Below the pieces are notes generated by a model that was given only the letters and a program-made list of their open reading frames with translations, was not told the origin of the DNA and did not search any database. A DNA stretch of 64,000 bases. It comes from Labrys sp. WJW. GTDB lineage: Bacteria > Pseudomonadota > Alphaproteobacteria > Rhizobiales > Labraceae. Location: contig NZ_LYXZ01000002.1 of assembly GCF_001676615.1 (NCBI RefSeq), positions 62,001 through 126,000 on the forward strand, in the 5' to 3' direction. The position numbers and the translations under genes were made by a program. Position 1 is the stretch's first letter. Each line of letters begins with the position of its first letter. Of this stretch, positions 53,191-61,925 are shown piece by piece.

Positions 53191-55551
53191 TCAAGCTGCC
53201 TCGACGAAGCTGTCGACCACGCGCTTGCGGCCGGCCTTGTCGAAATCGACGGTGAGCTTGTTGCCGTCGACTTCGGCCACTTCGCCATAGCCGAACTTCA
53301 GGTGGAAGACGCGGGCGCCGACCTTGTAGGCCGAGGCCGTGCCGGTGGAACGGGCCACCAGTTCGCCCTCGATGGTCAGGGGTTCGCGGCGGAGCGGGGC
53401 CTGTGTGGTACGGAAGCCCGAGGCCATGTTGCTCTGGGCACGCTGCCAGCCCGGTGTCGAATAGTTCGAGCCGGCGAAGGGCTGGGCCTTGTCGAAGCGG
53501 CTCATGCCGAGCGAGCCGCCGGAGCCATAGGAATTGGAAGCCTCCATCACGTCGACATGGGCGGCGGGAAGCTCGTCGACGAAACGCGACGGCATGGTCG
53601 ACTGCCACAGGCCGTGGATGCGGCGGTTGGAGGCGAACCAGACCTTGGCGCGGCGGCGGGCGCGGGTCAGGCCGACATAGGCCAGGCGCCGTTCCTCCTC
53701 CAGGCCCGCGCGGCCATTCTCGTCGAGCGAGCGCTGGTGCGGGAACAGGCCTTCCTCCCAGCCGGGCAGGAAAACGGTCTCGTATTCCAGGCCCTTGGCG
53801 CCGTGGAGCGTCAGGATCGAAACCTTGTCCTCGCTGGCGCCTTCCTCGCTGGCATCCATCACCAGCGAGATATGCTCGAGGAAACCGGCCATGTTCTCGA
53901 AGCTTTCCATCGAGCGCACGAGTTCCTTGAGGTTCTCCAGCCGGCCTGCAGCTTCGGCCGTCTTGTCCTTCTGCCACATGTCGGTGTAGCCGGATTCCTC
54001 CAGGATCAGCTCCGCCAGCTCCTGGTGGCCGAGCACCTCGCTCTGGGCGGCCCAGCGCGAGAAGGAGGCCATCAGGGCGCCGAGCGTCTGGCGCGGCTTG
54101 GGCTTGAGTTCCTCCGTTTCCACCAGCACCCGCGCCGCCTGCATCATCGGCACGCCATTGTGGCGGGCATAGTCGTGCAGGACCTGCACAGTGGCATCTC
54201 CGAGGCCGCGCTTGGGCACGTTGACGATGCGCTCGAAGGCGAGGTCGTCCGCCGGCTGCATGGTGGCGCGGAAATAGGCGAGGGCGTCACGGATCTCGGC
54301 GCGCTCATAGAAGCGCGGGCCGCCGATGACGCGATAGGGCAGGCCGAGCGTGACGAAGCGATCCTCGAATTCGCGCATCTGGAAAGAGGCGCGTACCAGG
54401 ATGGCGATATCGTTGAGCGCGTGGCCCTTGTGCTGCAGCGCCTCGATCTCGTCGCCGATGGCGCGGGCCTCCTCGCCCGAATCCCATGCGCCTGCGACAG
54501 TGACGCGCTCGCCCTCCTCGTCATCGGTGAACAGGGTCTTGCCGAGGCGCCCCTCATTGTTGGCGATCAGGTGCCCGGCCGCGCCGAGAATATGGCCGGT
54601 GGAACGGTAGTTGCGCTCGAGCCGGATCACAGCCGCGCCTGGAAAATCCTTCTCGAAGCGCAGGATGTTGTCGACCTCCGCGCCGCGCCAGCCATAGATC
54701 GACTGATCGTCGTCGCCGACGCAGCACAAATTCGGCTTTTCGCCGGCCGGCGTCTGGGCCAGCAGGCGCAGCCACAGATATTGGGCGACGTTGGTGTCCT
54801 GATACTCATCCACCAGCATGAAGCGGAAGCGGCGATGATATTCGGCGAGGACACCCGGGTTCTCTCGGAACAGGCGAATGGATTCGAGCAGGAGATCGCC
54901 GAAATCGGCGGCGTTCAAGGTCTTGAGGCGCGCCTGGTAGGCGGCATAGAGCTCGCCGCCTTTGCCATTGGCGAAGGACATGGCCTCGCCGGCAGGGACC
55001 TGAGCCGGTGTCAGGCCGCGGTTCTTCCAGCCGTCGATGGCATTGGCGAGCTGGCGCGCCGGCCAGCGCTTTTCGTCGATGTCGGCGGCCGCGATCACCT
55101 GCTTCATCAGGCGGACCTGGTCGTCGGTGTCGAGAATGGTGAAATTGGATTTGAGATCCACCAGCTCGGCGTGGCGGCGCAGGATCTTGACGCCGATGGC
55201 ATGGAAGGTGCCGAGCCAGGGCATGCCCTCCACGCTCTGGCCGATCAGCACGCCGATGCGCTCGCGCATTTCCCGTGCTGCCTTGTTGGTGAAGGTGACG
55301 GCGAGGATCTGGTGGGGCGCGGCGCGGCCGGTGGCGAGGATATGGGCGATACGGGTGGTCAGCACACGCGTCTTGCCGGTTCCGGCGCCCGCCAGCACGA
55401 GTACGGGGCCGTCCAATGTCTCCACCGCCGCGCGTTGTTCTGGATTCAGGCCGGTGACATAGACGGCGGGCCTTGCGGCGGCCATGGCACGCGCGGCAAT
55501 GCCGCCGGCGGCCGGCTGATGGGCAAGGGAAGGGGAGCGTGGATCGGACAA
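53191..55551 (-). CDS. uvrD: ATP-dependent DNA helicase UvrD/PcrA
   Basis: A superfamily 1A 3'-5' helicase used in excision repair, mismatch repair and replication restart. The 786-residue protein has LNPEQRAAVETLDGPVLVLAGAGTGKT (Q motif and Walker A), AVTFTNKAAREMRERI (Ia), FRFMLVDEYQDTN (II), CVGDDDQSIYGWRGA (III), RLERNYRST (IV), VSILTLHGAKGLEYETVFLPGWEEGLFPHQRS (V) and EERRLAYVGLTRARRRAKVW (VI). A C-terminal Tudor-like tail ends GARVFHLKFGYGEVAEVDGNKLTVDFDKAG, which binds RNA polymerase in PcrA. Start ATG 55551. Transcribed against its neighbours. Confidence 0.96.
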   Translation of the reverse strand: MSDPRSPSLAHQPAAGGIAARAMAAARPAVYVTGLNPEQRAAVETLDGPVLVLAGAGTGKTRVLTTRIAHILATGRAAPHQILAVTFTNKAAREMRERIGVLIGQSVEGMPWLGTFHAIGVKILRRHAELVDLKSNFTILDTDDQVRLMKQVIAAADIDEKRWPARQLANAIDGWKNRGLTPAQVPAGEAMSFANGKGGELYAAYQARLKTLNAADFGDLLLESIRLFRENPGVLAEYHRRFRFMLVDEYQDTNVAQYLWLRLLAQTPAGEKPNLCCVGDDDQSIYGWRGAEVDNILRFEKDFPGAAVIRLERNYRSTGHILGAAGHLIANNEGRLGKTLFTDDEEGERVTVAGAWDSGEEARAIGDEIEALQHKGHALNDIAILVRASFQMREFEDRFVTLGLPYRVIGGPRFYERAEIRDALAYFRATMQPADDLAFERIVNVPKRGLGDATVQVLHDYARHNGVPMMQAARVLVETEELKPKPRQTLGALMASFSRWAAQSEVLGHQELAELILEESGYTDMWQKDKTAEAAGRLENLKELVRSMESFENMAGFLEHISLVMDASEEGASEDKVSILTLHGAKGLEYETVFLPGWEEGLFPHQRSLDENGRAGLEEERRLAYVGLTRARRRAKVWFASNRRIHGLWQSTMPSRFVDELPAAHVDVMEASNSYGSGGSLGMSRFDKAQPFAGSNYSTPGWQRAQSNMASGFRTTQAPLRREPLTIEGELVARSTGTASAYKVGARVFHLKFGYGEVAEVDGNKLTVDFDKAGRKRVVDSFVEAA

Positions 55552-55669
55552 ATCGGGCTTTCGCGTGATTCTGGATTGCCGGATAATGGCTTAGATGGGG
55601 AGCCGCGTCGAGATTGCGAGCGGTGCGCGGCGCTTTGCGTCAACAGGCAAGGCCATTGGGTTGCCGGTC

Positions 55670-56563
55670 TCATCCCGCCGGAGCACGCTGGGCGATGGTG
55701 GTGACGATCACGCCGGCGGTGATCACCGCGGCGCCGAGCCAGGTCAGCCAGTGATAATGTTCTCCCAGGAGGAAGGTGCCGACACCGAGGCCCAGGGCGG
55801 CGGCGACATAGCCGATCTGGGAGAGATAGACCGGCCCGCCCGCCATCTGCAGGCGGAAGAAGAAGGCAAGCATGGCGGCGCTTGCCGCGACCTGGGCCAG
55901 GCTGACCAGCGGGGCGTTGGCAAGCGTGCCGAGGCCAAGCCCTCCATTGGCGGCGAGCAGGGCGGCCGACATCACCAGGGCGGCGGCGAGGTTGCTGCCT
56001 GCCGCAAGAGCCAGGGGCTGGGCACCGCGCGGCCAATCCAGAGTGCGGTAGACATTGCCGGTGGCGAGCGTAAGCGGGATGAGAAAGCCGATGCCGATCC
56101 AGAGGAAATTGACTTCACCCACGCGGCCCTTGCCCAGCACGATCAGCATGGCGCCAATGAAGCCGACCAGGATGCCGCCGACACCGAGCAGATTGGGGCG
56201 CCGCGCGTTCAGGGCCGTCGCCAGGATCGTGGTGATGATCGGTGACAGCGTGTACATGATCGAAGTGTAGCCCGAGCCGAGATGCGGAATGATCAGATAG
56301 ACCAGGAAGTTGGGCAGGGCGTAGGAAATGATGCCGCCTATCGCGTAGAAGCGCAGAAAGGGCGGCGTCAGGGGCAAGGCTTCCCGGCGGAGGGCCAGCA
56401 CGGCGCCGATGACCAGGGCACTGCCCGCAGAAATCAGCAGCGTCCATACGGCCGGCGGTATCCCTGCTGCGCCGGATAATTTTCCGAGCGGAAAATAGAG
56501 GCCGAGAAACGTGCCGGTCGCGAGGAGGAGAAAGACAGGTGCCGGTGAATTGGAAGCGGGCAT
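55670..56563 (-). CDS. EamA/DMT-family transporter
   Basis: A 297-residue drug/metabolite-superfamily protein with ten predicted membrane spans in two EamA repeats (SNSPAPVFLLLATGTFLGLYFPLGKLSGAAGIPPAVWTLL ... PHLGSGYTSIMYTLSPIITTILATAL and IGIGFLIPLTLATGNVYRTLDW ... AALGLGVGTFLLGEHYHWLTWLGAAVITAGVIV). The YTSIMYTLSPI and GEHYHWLTWLGAAVI segments are family-typical. ATG 56563 (MPASNSP) lies at the first span; the longer frame is rejected. Substrate unknown. It is divergent from a LysE-type exporter 71 bp away, a possible functional pair. Confidence 0.88.
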   Translation of the reverse strand: MPASNSPAPVFLLLATGTFLGLYFPLGKLSGAAGIPPAVWTLLISAGSALVIGAVLALRREALPLTPPFLRFYAIGGIISYALPNFLVYLIIPHLGSGYTSIMYTLSPIITTILATALNARRPNLLGVGGILVGFIGAMLIVLGKGRVGEVNFLWIGIGFLIPLTLATGNVYRTLDWPRGAQPLALAAGSNLAAALVMSAALLAANGGLGLGTLANAPLVSLAQVAASAAMLAFFFRLQMAGGPVYLSQIGYVAAALGLGVGTFLLGEHYHWLTWLGAAVITAGVIVTTIAQRAPAG

Positions 56564-56634
56564 GAACGAGCTTGTGCGGGCTTGATGGGAAGGAAGCGCA
56601 TGCCCGCTTGCGTCGGGACGCCGGCCGTGCAGCA

Positions 56635-57309
56635 ATGAACGATCCCATAGCCGCCAGGCCGATTCCCATGTTCGATGTTTCCCTGCTCGCCGCAACCTTT
56701 TTTGCCGGCTTCCTCTATACGATCTCACCCGGACCCGCCTTCCTGGCTTTGTTTGCGCTCGGCGCGGCGAAGGGGCGCACGCCCGGCGCCTGGTTCATGA
56801 CCGGCCATCTCGTCGGCGACATCCTGTGGTCGGTGGCGGCCCTGGCGGCGATCGTCGGCGTGAGCCAGATCGGCCCGACGCTGTTCGACATCCTCGGCAT
56901 CTGCTGCGGGCTCTACCTGATCTATATGGGCGCAAGGGCCGTGATGACGCGCCGGGACGGCAAGGCTGCCGTGATCGGGGCCGACCGGCCCCTGGTCAAC
57001 GGCGTGATCTTCGGCATCACCAATCCGAAATCCTATCCGGTGGCGCTCGCCACCTTCGGCGCGCTGGTGGCGCCCTATGGCGATCACATCACCTGGGCCG
57101 CGACGCCCGGCTTGATCATGGCTGCTTTTCTCGGCTTCGTGGCGGCGGACTTCATCCTCTATGTCGCCATCGGCCTCAGGCCGGTGCGGGCTTTCTTTGC
57201 GCGCTATGGTGTCTGGGTGACCAGGATCGTGGGCGTCGTCTTCATCGGCTTCGGCCTGAAATCGCTCCTCGACGGCGCACGCGGACTGGCGAGTTCCGCG
57301 CGCGGGTAA
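56635..57309 (+). CDS. LysE family translocator
   Basis: A 224-residue LysE/RhtB-type exporter of amino acids or related compounds. The family start is seen at FLYTISPGPAFLALFALGAAKGRTPGAWFMTGHLVGDILWSVAALAAIVGVSQ, with SPGP as the conserved loop, then the third-span CCGLYLIYMGARAV and NGVIFGITNPKSYPVALATFGALVAPYG, including the NPK motif. About six spans are present. ATG 56635 is chosen; ATG 56668 (MFDVSLL) is also possible. It is divergent from the EamA gene and convergent with the permease gene, with a palindromic element downstream. Confidence 0.9.
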   Translation: MNDPIAARPIPMFDVSLLAATFFAGFLYTISPGPAFLALFALGAAKGRTPGAWFMTGHLVGDILWSVAALAAIVGVSQIGPTLFDILGICCGLYLIYMGARAVMTRRDGKAAVIGADRPLVNGVIFGITNPKSYPVALATFGALVAPYGDHITWAATPGLIMAAFLGFVAADFILYVAIGLRPVRAFFARYGVWVTRIVGVVFIGFGLKSLLDGARGLASSARG

Positions 57310-57341
57310 GAAGACCCTGAGGAGCAGGTAAATCCTATGGG

Positions 57342-57454
57342 GCTGTCATTCCCGGCGAGCCACGCAGGGGCGAGGGAAGGGGATCCAGGGACAAATCCTC
57401 GAGCCCTCGCTCTTCCTCGCCATGCTCGTAAGCCGCTCGGCCGGGGATGACAGC
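57342..57454. repeat. 113-bp intergenic element with inverted ends
   Basis: GCTGTCATTCCCGGCGAGC (57342-57360) is inverted as GCTCGGCCGGGGATGACAGC (57435-57454), with one substitution and a one-base indel. It fills the gap between the convergent LysE and permease genes. The TGTCATtCCCGGC end-form is common among short palindromic repeats of alphaproteobacteria. Confidence 0.7.
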
Positions 57455-57492
57455 GCCACTCGTTTATCGAAGTCCCAATCGCGGCAGCAGCG

Positions 57493-59472
57493 TCACCCCA
57501 AACGCTGGCGTGCCTTGGCGCTGGCACCGCCGATCAGGCGGTCGGCGATGATGCCGATGAAGGCGATGGCGAGGCCCGCGACGATGCCGCGGCCGGCATC
57601 CGCCTTGGCGAGGGCGATGAAGACCTCCTGGCCGAGATCGCGCGTGCCGATCATCGCACAGATGATGATCATGCTCAGCGACAAGAGGATGGTCTGGTTG
57701 ATGCCGAGCATGATCTCCGGCAGCGCCATCGGCAATTGCACCAGGCGGAAGGTCTGCCAGCGCGTGCAGCCGGCCGTCTTGGCCGCCTCGATCAGGGTAG
57801 GAGGCACCTGGCGCAGGCCGTGATTGGTGTAGCGGATGGCCGGCACGATGGCGAAGGAGACCGTGGCGATCAGGGCGGTGACGTCACCGACCCGGAACAG
57901 CATGACGATCGGGATGATGAAGCAGAAGGACGGCAAGGTCTGCAGGGTGTCGACGATCGGTTCGATGATGCGGAACATACGATCGCTGCGCGAGGCCCAG
58001 ACGCCGATCGGCATGCCGATCAGCATGGCGAGGACGGCCGAGACACCGCAGAGATAGACGGTCGACATCGTCTTCTGCCACAGGCCGGACGAGGCGCAGA
58101 ACAGCACGAGGAGGCCGATGAGGAGGGCGAGGCGCCAGCCTGCCAGGCGATATCCAGCCAGCACCAGCAGCACCAGTGCGGCAAGCCAGGGAATGGCCTC
58201 GCAAAAGGCCCGGATAGGGTTGAGCACATAGACCAGCAGCCCGACGCGCAAGGCTTCGATCACGTCGAAGAAATGCACGGTGATCCAGTCGACGCCGGCC
58301 TTCCACCAGGGCGCGGTCGACAAGGTCCAGCCGGGCGGGATCTTGGCAAGAGCGGGCAGGACGAGGCTCGCCAGCGTGGTCGCAGCCAACACGGCCAGGG
58401 CCAGGACGAGATGGGGATGGCGGGCGACGAGCCCGCTGCCCTCATGATGCACGGGCCGGCCCCCGCGATAGGCGAAGGCCTGCGAGAGGCGGTCGAGGGC
58501 GATGGCCAGCACCACGATGGCGAAACCCGCCTCCATGCCTTGGCCGATCTTGAGGGCACGCAGGGCCAGCAGCACGTCATAGCCGAGCCCGCCCGCGCCG
58601 ATCATCGAGGAGATGATCACCATGTTGAGCGCCAGCATGATCACCTGGTTCACGCCGACCATCAGCAAAGGGCGCGCCGTGGGGATCAACACGCGCCAGA
58701 GTTTCTGGCGCGGCGTGCACCCCGCCATCACGGCAAAATCGGCGATCTCGGAGGGGATGCGCGACAACGCCACCATGGTGGCCCGCACCATCGGCGGCGT
58801 GGCGAAGATCGAGGTGGCGATCATCGCCGAAACCGGGCTGTTGCCGAACAGGATCAGCATGGGGATGAGATAGGCGAAGGTCGGGATCGTCTGCATCAGA
58901 TCGAGCGCCGGCGTGACCACCAGTTTCTCCAGCCTGGGAAAGCGCCAGGCAGCGATGCCGAGCAGCAGGCCCGTCAGTACGCAAAGCGGCACCGAGATCA
59001 GGATCAGGGCGAGGGTGAGCATGGCCCCCTGCCACTGGCCGAACAGAGCGATATAGCCAAAACAGGCTGCCATCAGCGCAGCAAGTCGCAGGCCCCCCGC
59101 CGCATGGCCGGCAATGATCGCAGCCGAAATCACGCCGAGCCAGGATAGCGTCGGTAGCGGGACACCCCATAATTTCAACGGCTTGGCCAGCAATCCGAAA
59201 GCGATCTGGAGGGGAAGGTCGAGGACGGAGGCGATTGCCCGCGTCAGCCAGCTCAGATTACCTTTCATCCAGGCCATGAGGGCCGACATCCAACTTGCGA
59301 AGGGCACGATCCAGTCGTCGGGCCAGGCGGAGAGCCAGCCCGCATTCGACCTCATGAGGTAGAGCGCGATGGCGAACAGGAAAGCGAGGCACCAGATCGC
59401 TGCCCAGGCCGTTACCCGGCCGCCAGGCGATGCGTGCGGCTGCGCGAGGGAAAGGGGGGCTGGCTTGCTCAA
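57493..59472 (-). CDS. glycine betaine/proline-type ABC transporter permease, fused double domain
   Basis: A 659-residue membrane protein with two tandem ProW-like permease units instead of one. The first unit has the EAA-like loop FAVMAGCTPRQKLWRVLIPTARPLLMVGVNQVIMLALNMVIISSMIGAGGLGYDVLLAL (about residues 245-305); the second has IEAAKTAGCTRWQTFRLVQLPMALPEIMLGINQTILLSLSMIIICAMIGTRDLGQEVFIAL (about 565-625). Each is preceded by DTLQTLPSF- or DLMQTIPTF-type segments. The ATPase gene overlaps it by four bases. It probably provides both halves of the pore in one chain. Substrate inferred from the binding protein. Confidence 0.92.
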   Translation of the reverse strand: MSKPAPLSLAQPHASPGGRVTAWAAIWCLAFLFAIALYLMRSNAGWLSAWPDDWIVPFASWMSALMAWMKGNLSWLTRAIASVLDLPLQIAFGLLAKPLKLWGVPLPTLSWLGVISAAIIAGHAAGGLRLAALMAACFGYIALFGQWQGAMLTLALILISVPLCVLTGLLLGIAAWRFPRLEKLVVTPALDLMQTIPTFAYLIPMLILFGNSPVSAMIATSIFATPPMVRATMVALSRIPSEIADFAVMAGCTPRQKLWRVLIPTARPLLMVGVNQVIMLALNMVIISSMIGAGGLGYDVLLALRALKIGQGMEAGFAIVVLAIALDRLSQAFAYRGGRPVHHEGSGLVARHPHLVLALAVLAATTLASLVLPALAKIPPGWTLSTAPWWKAGVDWITVHFFDVIEALRVGLLVYVLNPIRAFCEAIPWLAALVLLVLAGYRLAGWRLALLIGLLVLFCASSGLWQKTMSTVYLCGVSAVLAMLIGMPIGVWASRSDRMFRIIEPIVDTLQTLPSFCFIIPIVMLFRVGDVTALIATVSFAIVPAIRYTNHGLRQVPPTLIEAAKTAGCTRWQTFRLVQLPMALPEIMLGINQTILLSLSMIIICAMIGTRDLGQEVFIALAKADAGRGIVAGLAIAFIGIIADRLIGGASAKARQRLG

Positions 59473-60545
59473 GCGGCGTTCCTGCGCTGGTCGCCGCCGG
59501 TCAGGATGTCGAGCACGGCATCGGGCATGACTTCGCCCAGCAGGACGCCCGTGGGATCGCGGACTGCGAAGGGAGCCGCGGCGGCGATGATATCGGCAGC
59601 GAAAGAGGAAACCTTGTCCGTCGGGGCGAGACTGCCGGCATAGGCGGAGCCCGGCCGGGGAGGGCGCATGAGGCCATGGGCGGAGACCACTTTCGCCCGT
59701 TGGACGTCGCGGGTGAACTCCGCGACATAATCGGTTGCGGGCCGCGTGACGAGTTCCTCCGGCGTGCCGGTCTGGATGATGGCGCCATCCTTCATGATGG
59801 CGACGCGATCGGCGAGGCGGATCGCCTCGTCGAAGTCATGGGTGATGAAGACGATGGTCTTGTGCAGCACCTTCTGCAGCCGGACGAGTTCGTCCTGCAT
59901 CTCCCGGCGGATCAGCGGGTCGAGCGCGGAGAAGGGTTCGTCGAGGAACCAGAGTTCGGGCTTGGTGGCGAGGCTGCGCGCGATGCCGACGCGCTGCTGC
60001 TGGCCGCCCGAGAGCTCGCGCGGATAGAAGCCCTCGCGGCCGCGCAGGCCGACCAGGTCGACCATGTCCTGGGCGCGTTTCAGGCGTTCGGTTTTGGCAA
60101 TGCCCTGGACTGCCAGCGGGAAGGCGACGTTCTCGATCACGCTCAGATGCGGCAGCAGGGCGAAGTTCTGGAACACCATGCCCATCTTGTGCCGGCGAAG
60201 CTCGATCATCTCCGCTTCGCTGGCCTTGAGCAGGTCCCTGCCATCGAATTCGACCATGCCGGCAGTCGGTTCGATCAATCTGGCCAGGCAACGCAGCAGC
60301 GTGGATTTGCCCGAACCGGACAGGCCCATGATGATGAAGATCTCGCCTTCATGCACGGTCAGACTCGCCTCGCGCACGGCGGCGACCAGGCTCGCCTTGG
60401 CAAGGTCCTCATCCGTCGGTCGCTGGCCGTGCCGTGCCAACTCGCGGGCGGCATTGGGGCCGAAGACCTTCCAGACGTCACGGCAGGCGAGCTTCACGGC
60501 TCGCGTGGCGGCGTCCGGGCCCGGCGAAGGGGTCGCGCCTTGCAT
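59469..60545 (-). CDS. glycine betaine/proline-type ABC transporter ATP-binding protein
   Basis: A 358-residue ProV/OpuAA-like ATPase. The N-terminal extension VWKVFGPNAARELARHG is typical of the family. Walker A is IIMGLSGSGKSTLLRCLARLIEPT, the Q-loop lies in GMVFQNFALLPHLSVIENVAFPL, the signature is LSGGQQQRVGIARSLATKP, Walker B is LWFLDEPFSALDPLIRREMQDEL and the switch is FITHDFDEAIRLADRVAIMKDG. The C-terminal part is short and lacks clear CBS domains, so CBS-type ionic-strength sensing is not evident. ATG 60545 follows AAGAGG. Its stop overlaps the permease start. Confidence 0.94.
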   Translation of the reverse strand: MQGATPSPGPDAATRAVKLACRDVWKVFGPNAARELARHGQRPTDEDLAKASLVAAVREASLTVHEGEIFIIMGLSGSGKSTLLRCLARLIEPTAGMVEFDGRDLLKASEAEMIELRRHKMGMVFQNFALLPHLSVIENVAFPLAVQGIAKTERLKRAQDMVDLVGLRGREGFYPRELSGGQQQRVGIARSLATKPELWFLDEPFSALDPLIRREMQDELVRLQKVLHKTIVFITHDFDEAIRLADRVAIMKDGAIIQTGTPEELVTRPATDYVAEFTRDVQRAKVVSAHGLMRPPRPGSAYAGSLAPTDKVSSFAADIIAAAAPFAVRDPTGVLLGEVMPDAVLDILTGGDQRRNAA

Positions 60546-60575
60546 CGATACCTCTTGAATGCATCGGGTAGCCGA

Positions 60576-60599
60576 CGGGCGGATCTCCGGATCCGCCCG
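60576..60599. repeat. 10-bp perfect hairpin in the betaine ABC operon (GGCGGGTC family)
   Basis: CGGGCGGATC (60576-60585) and GATCCGCCCG (60590-60599) pair around TCCG between the binding-protein and ATPase genes. The core 60578-60597 agrees with GGCGGGTCTTCAGACCCGCC at 16 of 20 positions. Such a hairpin could stabilise the upstream binding-protein message, giving it excess over the membrane subunits. Confidence 0.7.
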
Positions 60600-60655
60600 C
60601 AACGACGGCGTCAGCCGCGGGGCATGGCGGGTCCGTTATCGCCTGCCATAGGGGT

Positions 60656-61627
60656 TCACTGTGCCCAGGCTTTCCAGGTTGCTTCGTGATCGGTGACCCA
60701 CTTGGCCGCGACTTCGTCCAGGCTCTTGCCTTCGAGGTCGACCTGGCCGCTCAGCTTGTTGAGCTCGTCGGTTTCGATCGTGTAGGCCTTGGCGACCTTG
60801 TAGGCCACAGGCCATTTGTCCTTCATGCCGGACCAGGCATATTTCCAGATCTCGCCATGCGGCTTGCCGCAGTCATATTTGGCATCGGGGTTGGTGCCCC
60901 ATTTCGGATCGGTGTAGCAGGCCGGCTCGTATTCGGGGAATTGCACCCACTCGCCCTGATATTTTGCCGTGGCCCAATGCGGCGAATAGATCCACAGCAT
61001 GATCGGCGCCTTGCGCTGATAGGCGGAATCGAGTTCGGCGAACATGGCGCCATCCGTGCCGGCATGAATGACCGTGAAGGGCAGCTTCAGCGCTGCCACG
61101 CGTTCGTCATCGAAGCCTTCCCAGGTCACGGGCCCACCGAGATAGCGCCCCTTGGGCGCGGTATCGGGCGTAGAGAAGGCTTCAGCGCATTTCGGGTCCA
61201 GCAGGGCCTTCCAATCGGGCAGTCCGGGGCATTTCTCCTTCATATAGATCGGATACCACCACTCCTCCTTGGCCTTGGGGCCGAGCTTGCCCAGGCGTTC
61301 GGTCTGCTTGGTGGCATCGGAGGCCTTCATGGCCTCGCCGGCGGTGGTGTCCCAGAATTCGACGCCGAGAGTCAGGTCGCCATTGGTGAGGCCGGTGGTC
61401 AGGCTGGAGAGATAGTCCGCGGTCGGATATTCGACGGTATATCCGAGTTTTTCGAGGATGCCGCCCAGGATCTTGGCGTTGAGGTTGACGCTGGTCCAGT
61501 CGAACAAGGCAATCTTGATGGGATCCGAGGATTCCGGCGAGGCCGCCGAGGCCGGCGAGATCCCCACGAGCAAAGCGAGCGCCGCGGCCGCAAAGCCGCT
61601 GCGTTGAAATACTTTCAGGCAGTCCAT
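60656..61627 (-). CDS. glycine betaine/proline-type ABC transporter substrate-binding protein
   Basis: This periplasmic OpuAC-type binding protein has 323 residues. The signal peptide MDCLKVFQRSGFAAAALALLVGISPASAAS is followed by the family block DPIKIALFDWTSVNLNAKILGGILEKLGYTVEYPTADYLSSLTTGLTNGDLTLGVEFWD and an aromatic-rich ligand region (KEEWWYPIYMKEKCPGLPDW, PIMLWIYSPHWATAKYQGEWVQFPEYEPACY). I chose ATG 61627 because GGAAGG is nine bases upstream. It is the promoter-proximal gene of the importer operon. Choline, betaine or carnitine specificity is not decided by the visible residues. Confidence 0.93.
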   Translation of the reverse strand: MDCLKVFQRSGFAAAALALLVGISPASAASPESSDPIKIALFDWTSVNLNAKILGGILEKLGYTVEYPTADYLSSLTTGLTNGDLTLGVEFWDTTAGEAMKASDATKQTERLGKLGPKAKEEWWYPIYMKEKCPGLPDWKALLDPKCAEAFSTPDTAPKGRYLGGPVTWEGFDDERVAALKLPFTVIHAGTDGAMFAELDSAYQRKAPIMLWIYSPHWATAKYQGEWVQFPEYEPACYTDPKWGTNPDAKYDCGKPHGEIWKYAWSGMKDKWPVAYKVAKAYTIETDELNKLSGQVDLEGKSLDEVAAKWVTDHEATWKAWAQ

Positions 61628-61925
61628 GATTGGCACCCTTCCGTCTCTCTGAATGGCCGGCCGGCGCTTGTGCCTCTTGTGAGCGAACTCTGTCGCCCGG
61701 GGTCTGTCGCCACTGCCGATCGTGAAAGTGTGGCCCAGAGATCGCTCTTGGGCAAGTTATTTTCGTGCCAAGAATATTGGCTATATTTCAGAATGTTACT
61801 GATACTTCTTTGGGCGCTTTGCTCGAAAAGGCGGCGCCCGCTTCATGCCGGATTCGTGCGGAGTATCGATGGATCCTGCACCGGGATTTCACGATGGGAC
61901 CAATGCGCCTGCATCGAGGCTGCAA

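Noticed and set aside
53074..55704. 876-residue open frame on the plus strand
   Set aside because: It is antisense to uvrD, whose helicase motifs are complete. Long antisense frames are common in GC-rich genes, and this product has no recognisable domain.
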